Positions 53,920 to 62,933 of a DNA stretch of 64,000 nt are shown one piece after another. The stretch covers positions 186,001-250,000 of the forward strand of contig NZ_JACGXL010000005.1 of NCBI RefSeq assembly GCF_014138265.1. Reading direction: 5' to 3'. Made by a program: the position numbers and the translations under genes. Position 1 is the first letter of the stretch. Each line of letters starts with the position of its first letter. Source of the stretch: Dokdonella fugitiva (GTDB lineage: Bacteria > Pseudomonadota > Gammaproteobacteria > Xanthomonadales > Rhodanobacteraceae). A model generated the notes under the pieces. It was given only the letters and a program-made list of their open reading frames with translations, did no database searches and was not told the DNA's origin.

Positions 53920-54011
53920 GGAGAGGTGTCCGAGTGGTTGAAGGAGCACGCCTGGAAAGTGTGTAAACGGGTCAAACCGTTTCGCGGGTTCGAATCCCGC
54001 CCTCTCCGCCA
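53920..54011 (+). tRNA. tRNA-Ser (GGA)
   Basis: 92 nt with encoded CCA. Acceptor GGAGAGG/CCTCTCC, anticodon arm CACGC-CTGGAAA-GTGTG (anticodon GGA), long variable arm ACGGGTCAAACCGT, T arm GCGGG-TTCGAAT-CCCGC. Probably co-transcribed with the tRNA-like element upstream. Confidence 0.96.
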
Positions 54012-54054
54012 GATTTTGTTCCGATCACGTGCCCGTGCGTGATCGCCGTTTTAT

Positions 54055-54167
54055 GGTGGCTCCGTCGGTTCTCCCGCGACGATAACCAGCAAACCCGGTC
54101 AGGCCCGGAAGGGAGCAGCCGTAGTTGGTGATTCGGGTGCCGGGATGCAGCTGGCGGAGCCGCCACC
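54055..54167 (+). ncRNA. ffs: 4.5S signal recognition particle RNA (small bacterial type)
   Basis: About 113 nt. The universally conserved domain IV is present (GGTCAGGCCCGGAAGGGAGC, AGCC), and the ends pair as GGTGGCTCCG ... CGGAGCCGCCACC. Also GTCGGTTCTCCCGC and GGTGCCGGGATGCAGCTGGC match the 4.5S RNA pattern. It binds Ffh to form the particle that targets inner-membrane proteins. Location between tRNA-Ser and dnaX is usual for the order. Confidence 0.95.
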
Positions 54168-54179
54168 TCGTATCCGGAT

Positions 54180-54211
54180 GTCCGAACTCGTCCATCGGGA
54201 CGAGTCCGGAC
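54180..54211 (+). other. Long hairpin after ffs
   Basis: GTCCGAACTCGTCC-ATCG-GGACGAGTCCGGAC forms a 14-bp stem with one A-C mismatch, 12 bases past ffs. There is no T tract; it could be a processing barrier for the 4.5S precursor or a REP-like palindrome. The rest of 54168-54388 shows no gene. Confidence 0.45.
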
Positions 54212-54388
54212 TCGCCGCGTCCGGCGCAGCTCCGTACGCGGCTCCGCCGGAAGCGCTCGCTTCGCCCCGCTCCTGCGGGCGCGCCGTCCTCGCGCGCAGG
54301 ACGTCCGGTATCGTTCAGCACGCGCGCAGCGCGCACGGTCCGCTAACATCCGCGTTGCTACAATCGCGAACCCAGCAGCGGATCTCCG

Positions 54389-56029
54389 ATGTCCTACCAA
54401 GCCCTCGCGCGCAAGTGGCGCCCGCGTCGCTTTTCCGAACTCGTCGGGCAGGAGCACGTCGTGCGCGCGCTCACCCACGCGCTCGACAGCGGGCGCCTGC
54501 ACCACGCGTTCCTGTTCACCGGCACGCGCGGTGTCGGCAAGACGACGATCGCGCGCATCTTCGCCAAGTCGCTGAACTGCGAGAAGGGACCGACCTCGAA
54601 CCCGTGCGGTGAATGCGCGGCGTGCGCCGAGATCGACGCCGGCCGCTTCGTCGACCTGCTCGAGATCGACGCGGCCAGCAACACCGGCGTCGACAACGTG
54701 CGCGACCTCATCGAGAACGCAATGTACGCGCCGACGCGCGGGCGCTACAAGGTGTACCTCATCGACGAAGTGCACATGCTGTCCAAGCCCGCGTTCAACG
54801 CGCTGTTGAAGATCCTCGAGGAACCGCCGCAGCACGTGAAGTTCCTGCTCGCGACGACCGATCCGCAGAAACTGCTCGTGACCGTGCTGTCGCGTTGCAT
54901 CAAGTTCAACCTCAAGCGCCTTTCGCCGGAACAGATCGGCGGCCAGATGCGCCACATCCTCGGCGCCGAGCACGTCGCGTTCGACGACGAAGGCATCGAC
55001 GTACTCGCGCGCGCGGCCGACGGCTCGCTGCGCGACGGCCTGTCGCTGCTCGACCAGGCGATCGCGCACGGCGGAGGCGCGCTGCACGCGCACGAAGTGC
55101 ATGCGATGCTCGGCACGGTCGAGCGCGCGAAGGTGCGCGTGCTGCTGGAGATCCTCGCCGCCGGCGACGGTGGCGCGCTGCTCGCCGAGGTCGAGCGCAT
55201 CGCGGAGTTCTCGCCCGATTTCGCCCAGGTGCTCGACGAGCTCGCCGGGTTGTTGCATCGCATCCAGTTGCTGCAGCTCGTGCCCGACGCGGCCGGCGAC
55301 GACGGCGCCGAACTCGGCGCGCTCGCGTCGCGCCTGGCTGCGCAGGACGTGCAGCTGTGGTACCAGATGGCGGTGACCGGCCGGCGCGACCTGCCGCTCG
55401 CGCCGACGCCGCGCGTCGGTTTCGAGATGGCGTTGCTGCGCATGCTCGCATTCGTGCCGGCCGGCGCGATGGGCGCGACCGCCGCGCGTCCGACCGCGCC
55501 GCCTCGCGCGGCCGCGGCGCCGGCGTCGGCCCCGGCGCGCGCCGATGCACCACCGCCGCTGCCACGCGAATCGCCGCGCAGGATCGAGCCGGCCGTCGAG
55601 GCGCGAATCGATCCGCCGCGTGCGTCGAAGCCCGACGCGTCGGCGGCACCGGCCGACTGGGCCGGCCTGATCGATCGCGCAGGCCTGCGCGGGCCGGTCG
55701 GCCAGCTCGCGCAGAACGCGACGCTCGTCGCGATCGAAGGCAACGTCGTGCGCCTCGCGATGGACCCGTCGTACGAACATCTCGCCGAAGGCTCGATGGT
55801 CGGCCTGCTCGAACAGCGCCTCGGCGGCGCGCTTGGGCGCGACGTCAAGGTGAGGTTCGAACGCGCCGCGTCCGGTGCGCAGACGCCCGCGGAGCAGCGC
55901 ACCCGCGCCGAGACCGCGCGCCGCTCCGCCGCCGAGGAAGCGGTGCAGGGCGATCCGTTCGTGCAATCGATGATCGAGACGTTCGGCGCGCGCGTGATCC
56001 CCGACAGCATCCGCCCCACCGACGGCTGA
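54389..56029 (+). CDS. dnaX: DNA polymerase III tau/gamma subunit
   Basis: 546 residues. The clamp-loader ATPase has LARKWRPRRFSELVGQEHVV, Walker A GTRGVGKTTIA, four zinc cysteines in NCEKGPTSNPCGECAACAEI, Walker B VYLIDEVHMLSKPAFNALLK and sensor LLATTDPQKLLVTVLSRCIK. Domain III follows to ~370; then a Pro/Ala linker (~375-430) and the C-terminal alpha-binding domain (DWAGLIDRAGLRGPVGQLAQ). No slippery A-AAA-AAG site is visible, so the short gamma form may not be made as in E. coli. Starts the dnaX-ybaB-recR set. Confidence 0.96.
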   Translation: MSYQALARKWRPRRFSELVGQEHVVRALTHALDSGRLHHAFLFTGTRGVGKTTIARIFAKSLNCEKGPTSNPCGECAACAEIDAGRFVDLLEIDAASNTGVDNVRDLIENAMYAPTRGRYKVYLIDEVHMLSKPAFNALLKILEEPPQHVKFLLATTDPQKLLVTVLSRCIKFNLKRLSPEQIGGQMRHILGAEHVAFDDEGIDVLARAADGSLRDGLSLLDQAIAHGGGALHAHEVHAMLGTVERAKVRVLLEILAAGDGGALLAEVERIAEFSPDFAQVLDELAGLLHRIQLLQLVPDAAGDDGAELGALASRLAAQDVQLWYQMAVTGRRDLPLAPTPRVGFEMALLRMLAFVPAGAMGATAARPTAPPRAAAAPASAPARADAPPPLPRESPRRIEPAVEARIDPPRASKPDASAAPADWAGLIDRAGLRGPVGQLAQNATLVAIEGNVVRLAMDPSYEHLAEGSMVGLLEQRLGGALGRDVKVRFERAASGAQTPAEQRTRAETARRSAAEEAVQGDPFVQSMIETFGARVIPDSIRPTDG

Positions 56030-56192
56030 GTGCGTTTGAAAATGTGGCCGATGCCACCTGGTTGAGTGCTTCATCTGAAAAGTGCGGTCATGGATGGCCG
56101 CCGTTGGACCAGCCGAAGGAAATGGCGTACCCACATCCACAACCTACCCAGATCACGGCGATCCCGGACGGATCGCAAGGATGAACCGACCC

Positions 56193-56516
56193 ATGAAAGG
56201 CCCCCTCGCCGGACTGATGCAACAGGCGCAGCGCATGCAGGAAGAGATGAAGCGCGCGCAGGAAGAGATTGCGCAGATGGAAGTCACCGGCCAGGCCGGC
56301 GGCGGCCTCGTCAGCGTGCGCATGAGCGGTCGCCACGAAGTGCGCGCGGTCACGATCGACCGCAAGCTGTTCGCCGACGATGCGGAGATGGCGGAAGACC
56401 TCGTCGCCGCCGCGTTCAACGACGCGGTCAACAAGGTCGCCGCGCTGAGCCGGCAGAAGCTCGGCAACCTCACCTCCGGCATGAACCTGCCGCCCGGTTT
56501 CAAGCTGCCGTTCTGA
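56193..56516 (+). CDS. ybaB: Nucleoid-associated protein, YbaB/EbfC family
   Basis: 107 residues from the ATG at 56193 ([20 protein letters not shown]), chosen over the ATG at 56181 because AAGGA lies at a usable distance only for the later one and the sequence aligns with family starts there. N-terminal coiled coil, [20 protein letters not shown], then [13 protein letters not shown] and [16 protein letters not shown]-binding dimer conserved between dnaX and recR. Its stop overlaps recR (TGATG). Confidence 0.93.
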   Translation: MKGPLAGLMQQAQRMQEEMKRAQEEIAQMEVTGQAGGGLVSVRMSGRHEVRAVTIDRKLFADDAEMAEDLVAAAFNDAVNKVAALSRQKLGNLTSGMNLPPGFKLPF

Positions 56517-57112
56517 TGTCGAGTTCGCCGCTCCTCGCCGACCTGGTCGAAGCGCTGCGCTGCCTGCCCGGCGTCGGCGCGAAGACCGCGCAACGCATGG
56601 CCTTCCACGTGCTTGAACGCGATCGCGCGGGCGCGCGTCGCCTCGCCGAGCGGCTCGCCGCGGCGGTCGAGCGCATCGGCAACTGCACGCGCTGCCGCAC
56701 GTTCAGCGAGGAACCCTTGTGCGCGCTGTGCGCGAGCTCGACGCGCGAGCGCAGCCTGCTCTGCGTCGTCGAGACGCCGGTCGACCAGCTCGCGATCGAA
56801 CAGGCGACCGGCTATCGCGGGCAGTATTTCGTTCTGCTCGGGCGCATCTCGCCGCTCGACGGCCTCGGCCCGAAGGAGCTCGGCCTCGACCTGCTCGCGC
56901 AGCGCCTCGCCGAGGGCGAGGTGCAGGAACTCATCGTCGCGACGAACCCGACCGTGGAAGGCGAGGCGACCGCGCACATGCTCGCCCAGCTCGCGCGCGC
57001 GGCCGGCGTGCGCGCGAGCCGGCTCGCGCACGGCGTGCCGCTCGGCGGCGAGCTCGAGTTCATCGACCGCGGCACGCTCGCGCACGCGTTCGGCGGCCGC
57101 CAGGTGCTGTAG
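56516..57112 (+). CDS. recR: Recombination mediator protein RecR
   Basis: 198 residues. Helix-hairpin-helix [20 protein letters not shown], a C4 zinc finger ([16 protein letters not shown]), a Toprim domain ([33 protein letters not shown]-type region [19 protein letters not shown]) and a C-terminal Walker-like [20 protein letters not shown]. Works with RecO (and RecF) to load RecA on gapped DNA. Coupled to ybaB. Confidence 0.97.
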   Translation: MSSSPLLADLVEALRCLPGVGAKTAQRMAFHVLERDRAGARRLAERLAAAVERIGNCTRCRTFSEEPLCALCASSTRERSLLCVVETPVDQLAIEQATGYRGQYFVLLGRISPLDGLGPKELGLDLLAQRLAEGEVQELIVATNPTVEGEATAHMLAQLARAAGVRASRLAHGVPLGGELEFIDRGTLAHAFGGRQVL

Positions 57113-57225
57113 CAGCGACGGGATTCGCTCGAGCTGCCACGACGCGTCAGGCCATCGCCGCGCGGCTTGCGCGTACCGTTGCAAGCTGCGAGCCTGTGCG
57201 AACCCGTTTCCGATTCCTGGCGCCC

Positions 57226-57570
57226 ATGACCGACACCCTGTTCGCGAAGATCATCCGTCGCGAGATTCCCGCCGACATCGTCTACGAAGACGACGACCTG
57301 CTCGCATTCCGCGACATCAATCCGCAGGCGCCGGTGCACGTGCTGTTCATCCCGAAGCGGCCGTTCGCGACGCTCAACGACCTCGGCGACGACGACGCGG
57401 CGCTGGTCGGCAAGCTCGTCCTCGCGGCCTCGCGCTGGGCGAAGGCGCAAGGTTTCGCCGACGACGGTTACCGCGTCGTGATGAACTGCAACCGCGATGG
57501 TGGCCAGACCGTGTTCCACATCCACCTGCACCTGCTCGCCGGACGCGCGATGCACTGGCCGCCCGGCTGA
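57226..57570 (+). CDS. HIT family nucleotide-binding hydrolase
   Basis: 114 residues. DTLFAKIIRREIPADIVYED, DDLLAFRDINPQAPVHVLFI, IPKRPFATLND and the histidine triad HIHLHLLAGRAMHWPPG. Resembles HinT/YcfF purine nucleoside phosphoramidases, which hydrolyse adenosine phosphoramidate-type substrates. A separate transcript after recR (113-base gap). Confidence 0.93.
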   Translation: MTDTLFAKIIRREIPADIVYEDDDLLAFRDINPQAPVHVLFIPKRPFATLNDLGDDDAALVGKLVLAASRWAKAQGFADDGYRVVMNCNRDGGQTVFHIHLHLLAGRAMHWPPG

Positions 57571-57576
57571 GCGGCG

Positions 57577-58113
57577 TCACATGAATTGCGGCGGGTGCGC
57601 GCGCGGCGGATCGGGCCAGGTGCGGCCGTCGCTCATCTGAACGACGGGCAGGCGTGCGGTGCAGCCTTCGGGCATCTGCTTCACGGCGGTCGCCTTCCAG
57701 GTGACGAAGGCGGTGTTCGGCGGCAGCGTCCTGCAGTTCTCGCTGACGACGCGTTCGCGCACGGGCCCGAGCTTGCCGGTGACCGCGACCTGGCGGCCGA
57801 CTGCGTAGTCGTCGACCGACAGCGCTTCGCTGCTGCACGCATAGAAGATCTGCCCCGGCTCGAGCCGCGTGTCCGGTCGCCCGTCGCGCCGCGCGAGCGG
57901 GAACGCGAGCACGCCGATGCACTGGCCGCTCTCGCCCGATTCGCGTTCGAAGATGCGCCCGCCCCAGAGCACGGTCGCGCCTTCATGGTTGCCGGCGACG
58001 GCTTCCGCGGGCGACGAGAACACCTTCGAGGTCGCTGCGCCGTCGGCGGCCATCACCGGCAGGGCGATGACGGCGGCGAGGATCGCGCACGGCAACGGAC
58101 GCGTCAGGATCAT
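57577..58113 (-). CDS. Slp-like periplasmic/outer-membrane protein
   Basis: 178 residues with a signal peptide (MILTRPLPCAILAAVIALPV ... MAA) but no lipobox. Core pattern NHEGATVLWGGRIFERESGE, GQCIGVLAFPLARRDGRPDT, VGRQVAVTGKLGPVRERVV resembles the Slp starvation lipoprotein family (VRWGGxI ... ITVVGxV). It differs from its neighbour at 58187 by lacking the lipid anchor. Convergent with the HIT gene, six bases apart. Function unknown. Confidence 0.65.
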   Translation of the reverse strand: MILTRPLPCAILAAVIALPVMAADGAATSKVFSSPAEAVAGNHEGATVLWGGRIFERESGESGQCIGVLAFPLARRDGRPDTRLEPGQIFYACSSEALSVDDYAVGRQVAVTGKLGPVRERVVSENCRTLPPNTAFVTWKATAVKQMPEGCTARLPVVQMSDGRTWPDPPRAHPPQFM

Positions 58114-58186
58114 GGCGGCGGCTCCTCCGGGAATGGCCGGAGGATGCTACGCCATCGCGCTGTGCGGTTAGTTGCGCGAAGCTCGC

Positions 58187-58762
58187 CTACTTGCCGCGCG
58201 GCGTGGGCGCGGGCTGCGGATCCGGACGGCGGTCGCGGATGATCACCGGCGGTCCCCAATAGCCCCAGCCGGGCCCGAAGTAGCCCCAGCCCGGACCGTA
58301 GCCGTACAGCCACGGGTCGTAGTAGTACGGCGAGCGCACGTACAGAGGCCGCTTCGGCCAGAGGTAGACCGCGCTCGCGTTCACGTGCGGATAGGCGTAG
58401 TCGAACTGACCGACCTTGCCGTGGTCGGTGCCGCTCACCTGGCCGACGACGGTGATCTCGCGCCCGCGATCGAATTCCTCGGGATCGTAGAAGCCCGCGT
58501 GGCAGGCCATGAAACGACCCTGGCTCGCGTCGCGGCCGGTCGGTCGTGCGCTCGCGTCGAGGTCGCGTGCGAGGATCTCGAAGCAGGTCGTGTCCTGCAT
58601 CGGCTCGACCTTGATGATTTCTCCGCCCCAGCGGACCTGCTGGCCGTCCGCGCGCGCGTCGCGCGGCGTGGTGGCGGCGTACTGCCCTTGCAGTGGTGCG
58701 GGAACCGTCGCGCAGGACGCGAGGCCGGCGGCGAGCAGGGCGATCGTGAGTGAGTGACGCAT
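58187..58762 (-). CDS. Slp family outer-membrane lipoprotein
   Basis: 191 residues. Lipoprotein signal MRHSLTIALLAAGLASC with lipobox LASC. Slp signatures: DGQQVRWGGEIIKVEPMQDT, TCFEILARDLDASARPTGRD, QGRFMACHAGFYDPEEFDRG and REITVVGQVSGTDHGKVG, VYLWP. The C-terminus is Gly/Tyr/Trp/Pro-rich (YYYDPWLYGYGPGWGYFGPG), often seen in Slp homologues. E. coli Slp appears on carbon starvation and acid stress. A paralogous gene lies 73 bases downstream on the same strand. Confidence 0.8.
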   Translation of the reverse strand: MRHSLTIALLAAGLASCATVPAPLQGQYAATTPRDARADGQQVRWGGEIIKVEPMQDTTCFEILARDLDASARPTGRDASQGRFMACHAGFYDPEEFDRGREITVVGQVSGTDHGKVGQFDYAYPHVNASAVYLWPKRPLYVRSPYYYDPWLYGYGPGWGYFGPGWGYWGPPVIIRDRRPDPQPAPTPRGK

Positions 58763-58859
58763 GGCGAAACCTTGGTCGGCGACGGTTCGGGACGCCGTCT
58801 GCATGCCGCACCCGGGCATAGTACTCGACGCGCCTGAATGCCGGTTCGTCGCAATGCGC

Positions 58860-60803
58860 TCAGCGTGGTCGGGACAGGCGCACGGCACGCAGGCGCCGAT
58901 CGAGCGCGGCGACGCGCGTGGGCGTGGGCTCGGCGGCGCCGTAGCGCAAGGCGACGTACTCGTCGACGAGCGGATCGATCGCCGGTGCCAGCGCAGGCAC
59001 GGCTGCGTGTACGCGTGCGCGCAGGTCGAGCGGGCCCTCCGCCGCGCGCTCGTCGATGCCGGTGCGCGCGAGCCGGCTGCGAAAGCGCGTCCATGCGCGG
59101 TCGAGTGCATCGCCGACGCGGACGCTGGTCTCGCGCATCGACCACGCGGCCGCGAGCAGCATCGACAGGCCGAGCACGCCGGAGAGCGCGAGCAGGAGGT
59201 CACCCTGTGCCGCGTCGGTGATGCCCAGGCTCGAAAGCAGGTTGCGTTGGCTCAAGGCATCGAAGCGCACGATCGAAAGCGTCCACAGGCGGCTGGCGAC
59301 GTCGAAGCGGTTGCGCATCTCGCGCAGCCACTCGGCGCCGAACCAGGCCTGGGCGCCGTTGGCGTCCGGGGCGCCGAGTTCGACGCGCGCCGGACTCACC
59401 GCAGCGGTCGGATCGACGCGTTGCCATCCGGTTCCTTCGCGCCAGACCTCGGCCCACGCGTGCGCGTCCGATTGGCGCACGAGCAGGTAGCCGCCGCTCC
59501 ACCAACCGCCCTGGTAGCCGGTGACGACGCGCGCGGGAATGCCGGCGGCGCGCATGAGGAACACGAACGCGGACGCGTAGTGCTCGCAGAATCCCTGCTG
59601 CGAACCGAACAGGAAATCGTCGACCGAATCGCGCGCGAGCAGCGGTGGCGACAGCGTGTAGGTGAAGCTGCCGCGGAACATCGCGAGGGCCGCCTTCACG
59701 ACGTCGCGGTCGTCCTTCGCCTGCTCGCGCCAGCGTTGCGCGAGCGCGCGTGCCTGCTTGCCGTAGCCGGTGGGCAGGCGCAGCATGCGCAGGCGCTCGC
59801 GGCGATCGAGCGACGGCGCCGCGTGCGCATCGACGTCGGAACGCAGGTGGTATTCGCGTGGTTGGGTCACGGACCTGCCGGCGACGATCACCTGGTCATC
59901 ATCGAGGCGAGTGCCCTCCGGGGCGAACAGCGGCAGGTCGAGCGCCGGCATCCAGGGACGGTCGGTCGCCTCGAGCGTGATCGTGTAGTCGTACGACCGC
60001 CCGGTCGCGACCGGCGCCGCGGCGCCGCCACGTGGTCCGCCGAGCCGCCGCGACCAGGTCGTTCCATCGAAGTCCGTGAGCACGATCGTGCGGAAATACA
60101 GCGACGCGTTCGGTGGCCGGCTCGCGGCGAATTCGACGCGGAAGGCCGGCGAGTCGTCCTGCATCAGCTGCGAGAACTGTCCGGGCGCCATCGTTTCGCT
60201 GAGCCCGGAGCGACCGAGGCCGTCGTCGCGCGAACCCCACAGCGGGGCCTGCAGCCGTGGCAGCAACACGAACGCGGCAGCGCCGAGCGGCAGGCTCGCG
60301 GCGAGCAGGATGCCGGCGAGGCGAAGGTCCGCGCGCAGCGGTCGGTGCGCCCGCAGCGGCGCCGGCTGCAATGCCGAGAGCGCAGCGAGGATCAGCACGA
60401 GCACGCCGCCGACGAGCGTGCAGAACAGCAGTGACTGGGTGAACAGCAGCGACGACATCAACACGAACGAGGAAAAGCCGATCGCCACGCGCGCGTCGCG
60501 CGTGCGTTCGGTTTCGAGCAGCTTGAGGCCGAGCAGGCCGCACGCGAGCGCGCTGCCGGGCCCGCGACCGAACACGTTGCCGTAGCGCGTGACGATGACG
60601 ACGAGCAGCAGCACGGTCAGCAGCACGCGCGTCCAGCTGGAGATCGTCGCGCTGCCGCGCCGGCGCGCGAACACGCGCAACGCGATCGCCGCGGCCAGCG
60701 CCGCGGCCAGCCAGGGCGGCAGGTGCGCGAGGTGGGTCGCGATCGTCGCCGCGACGGCGATCGCCGTGCGTTCGAACTGGAGGCGGTCGAGGCGGTCAGT
60801 CAC
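58860..60803 (-). CDS. Transmembrane transglutaminase-like protein (TgpA family, DUF3488)
   Basis: 647 residues from a GTG at 60803 overlapping the DUF58 stop by eight bases. Six membrane spans in residues ~15-190 (LLTVLLLVVIVTRYGNVFG, LFCTLVGGVLVLILAALSAL, LAGILLAASLPLGAAAFVLL), a periplasmic transglutaminase core with the catalytic Cys in FGSQQGFCEHYASAFVFLMR, His in RQSDAHAWAEVWREGTGWQR and Asp in VDPTAAVSP, and a last span near ~545-565. In Pseudomonas TgpA is essential, although its substrate is unclear. Third gene of the moxR-DUF58-tgpA unit. Confidence 0.9.
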   Translation of the reverse strand: MTDRLDRLQFERTAIAVAATIATHLAHLPPWLAAALAAAIALRVFARRRGSATISSWTRVLLTVLLLVVIVTRYGNVFGRGPGSALACGLLGLKLLETERTRDARVAIGFSSFVLMSSLLFTQSLLFCTLVGGVLVLILAALSALQPAPLRAHRPLRADLRLAGILLAASLPLGAAAFVLLPRLQAPLWGSRDDGLGRSGLSETMAPGQFSQLMQDDSPAFRVEFAASRPPNASLYFRTIVLTDFDGTTWSRRLGGPRGGAAAPVATGRSYDYTITLEATDRPWMPALDLPLFAPEGTRLDDDQVIVAGRSVTQPREYHLRSDVDAHAAPSLDRRERLRMLRLPTGYGKQARALAQRWREQAKDDRDVVKAALAMFRGSFTYTLSPPLLARDSVDDFLFGSQQGFCEHYASAFVFLMRAAGIPARVVTGYQGGWWSGGYLLVRQSDAHAWAEVWREGTGWQRVDPTAAVSPARVELGAPDANGAQAWFGAEWLREMRNRFDVASRLWTLSIVRFDALSQRNLLSSLGITDAAQGDLLLALSGVLGLSMLLAAAWSMRETSVRVGDALDRAWTRFRSRLARTGIDERAAEGPLDLRARVHAAVPALAPAIDPLVDEYVALRYGAAEPTPTRVAALDRRLRAVRLSRPR

Positions 60804-61788
60804 GCACGGCCCCGCCGCTGGGCGGCATCAGCGCGAGCGCGCGCAGGCAGGCGCGCAGGTGGTCGGCACCGGCACCCGGGCCGAGCGCGTCGTGCGGGAG
60901 GCGCAGCGTGTACGTTCGTCGCGCGTGCTCCGCGGCGACCACCCAGGCGGCGAGTCGGCTGATCTTCGACTCGCCGTCGAGGCCGCGCAGCGCCGCGTGA
61001 TCGAGCGTGAGCGCCTCGCCGGAATGCCGTTCGACGTCGCGCACGAGCAGGCTGTCGTGGCGCACGGAGGCCTTCCAGGCGATCAGGCGCGGTGGGTCGC
61101 TCGGACGGTAGTCGCGCAGGCCCGCGTGTTCCTCGCTGGCGCCGGCCTGTTGTTGTTCACCCATGCGGCCTTCGCCGGCCGGCAGCGGCGGCGTCGGCCG
61201 CTCGAGCGCGGGATAGACGAGGAAGTCGCCGTCGGGATGCATCCAGCTCCAGATGCGGAACAGGCCGAACGGGTATTCGGTCCAGACGCGCACGCGACCC
61301 GGGCGTACCCAGCCCCGCCGCGTCGCGTCGAGCCGGAGCGCTACATCGGCAGGCACGTTCGCCTGCAGCGCGAACGCGGTCTGGACGTCGCCGAGCTGCA
61401 GCCTGAGACCGGCGCGGCCGCGCGTGCCGGGATCGAAACGCAGGTCGAGCGCGAGCACATCGCCCGCGTGCGCCTCGGCGGCGTGCACGCGCACGAGCTG
61501 CAATCCGCTCATGCCGCGGAATCCGGCGAACACGCTCGCGCCCGCCGTGCTCGCGAGCAGGCAGGTGAACAGCACCGCCGCGTTGTTGGCGTAGTTCAAC
61601 GCGCCGACCAGCATCACGAACAGCAACGCGGCGAAGCCGAGGCCGAAGCGCGTCGGCAGCACGTAGATGCGGCGGCGATCGAGCCGGATCGGCAACGGCT
61701 CGGGACGTCGCAGGCGGGTCAGCGCGGGCAGTCGCCGCTCGGCGAAGGCGAGCACGCGCAGGCGCCACGACGCGAGGGGGCTTTCCAT
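60796..61788 (-). CDS. DUF58 (VWA-like) domain membrane protein
   Basis: 330 residues from the ATG at 61788. Two spans at ~45-85 (FGLGFAALLFVMLVGALNYA and NNAAVLFTCLLASTAGASVF). The C-terminal half carries the DUF58 pattern GLRDYRPSDPPRLIAWKASV with RHDSLLVRDVE. These proteins partner with a MoxR ATPase upstream and a transglutaminase downstream, as here. Starts two bases after the moxR stop. Confidence 0.9.
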   Translation of the reverse strand: MESPLASWRLRVLAFAERRLPALTRLRRPEPLPIRLDRRRIYVLPTRFGLGFAALLFVMLVGALNYANNAAVLFTCLLASTAGASVFAGFRGMSGLQLVRVHAAEAHAGDVLALDLRFDPGTRGRAGLRLQLGDVQTAFALQANVPADVALRLDATRRGWVRPGRVRVWTEYPFGLFRIWSWMHPDGDFLVYPALERPTPPLPAGEGRMGEQQQAGASEEHAGLRDYRPSDPPRLIAWKASVRHDSLLVRDVERHSGEALTLDHAALRGLDGESKISRLAAWVVAAEHARRTYTLRLPHDALGPGAGADHLRACLRALALMPPSGGAVRD

Positions 61789-61790
61789 GT

Positions 61791-62741
61791 TCAGCGGACC
61801 GGCGTGGCCTCGAGCAACTGGGCGACCAGCCGCGTGCGGTCGATGCGCGCGTTGGCGCCGAGCCCGAGGCGATGGCCGGCGACGAACGGGAACACCGCCT
61901 GCACGTCCTCCGGCACGCAGTGCGGGCGCCCCGATAGCAGCGCATGCGCGCGCGCCGCGGCGAGCAGCGCGAGGCCGGCGCGCGGCGACAGGCCGATGCG
62001 GATCTCGGGATGGTCGCGGCTGGCGGCGAGCAGCGCTTGCACGTACTCGATCAGCGCCGGACTCGCGAGCACGCCCGCGCAGGCCTGGCGCAGCGCGAGG
62101 ATCTGCTCGGGGCCGAGGCAGGGCGTGAGCGCGGCGATCACGTCGCGGCGGTCGCTCGCGCCGAGCATCGCGCGCTCGGCGTCGCGGTCGGGATAGCCGA
62201 GGCTCATGCGCAGCATGAAGCGGTCGAGCTGCGAATCGGGCAGCGGCCACGTGCCGGCGAGGTCGAGCGGGTTCTGCGTCGCGACGACGAAGAACGGCGG
62301 CGCGAGGCGGTGCGTCGTGCCGTCGACGGTGACCTGGCCCTCGGCCATCGCCTCGAGCAGCGCGCTCTGCGTCTTCGGCATCGCGCGGTTGATCTCGTCG
62401 GCGAGCAGCAGCTGGGTGAACAGCGGCCCCGGGTGGAACTTGAACACGCCCGCTTCGCGCTCGTAGATGCCGACGCCGATGATGTCGGAAGGCAGCAGGT
62501 CCGAGGTGAACTGCACGCGCTGGAAGCCGAGCCCGAGCGTGGCGGCGAGCGCGTGCGCGAGCGTGGTCTTGCCGACGCCGGGCAGGTCCTCGATCAGCAG
62601 GTGGCCGCCCGCGAGCAGGCAGACGAAGGCGAGACGAACCTCGTGCGGCTTGCCGAGCACGACGGTATTGACCTGGCGCACGCCGCGCGCGAGCGCATCG
62701 CGCAAGTCGGCGGGCAAGGGCGGGGTGGCGGTTTCGTTCAT
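61791..62741 (-). CDS. MoxR family AAA+ ATPase
   Basis: 316 residues from the ATG at 62741. AAA+ motifs: Walker A LIEDLPGVGKTTLAHALAAT, QFTSDLLPSDIIGVGIYERE, Walker B LLLADEINRAMPKTQSALLE, AMAEGQVTVDG, sensor 1 VVATQNPLDLAGTWPLPDSQ and LDRFMLRMSLGYPD. MoxR chaperones assist maturation of VWA-domain partners; here the DUF58 gene follows directly. First gene of the unit, divergent from the lolC/E gene 192 bases away. Confidence 0.94.
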   Translation of the reverse strand: MNETATPPLPADLRDALARGVRQVNTVVLGKPHEVRLAFVCLLAGGHLLIEDLPGVGKTTLAHALAATLGLGFQRVQFTSDLLPSDIIGVGIYEREAGVFKFHPGPLFTQLLLADEINRAMPKTQSALLEAMAEGQVTVDGTTHRLAPPFFVVATQNPLDLAGTWPLPDSQLDRFMLRMSLGYPDRDAERAMLGASDRRDVIAALTPCLGPEQILALRQACAGVLASPALIEYVQALLAASRDHPEIRIGLSPRAGLALLAAARAHALLSGRPHCVPEDVQAVFPFVAGHRLGLGANARIDRTRLVAQLLEATPVR

Positions 62742-62933
62742 GCGGCTCCGTGTCGCGTGGATTTCGTACACCGGTCGCGGTCGCCGGCCGACTTGCCGCG
62801 CCGGCGGCCTTGCGGCACTCTGCACCGCCGTTGCGGTCGAACGCAACGACGCGGCGCCAACCGTCGCTGCGACGTCAGGACACGCGCCGATCGGCGCGCC
62901 GGCCCGGCGAACGACCCGAGGACCGCCCGCACG

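Noticed and set aside
54389-56029. Programmed frameshift in dnaX
   Set aside because: No slippery A-rich heptamer followed by a stop in the shifted frame is visible.
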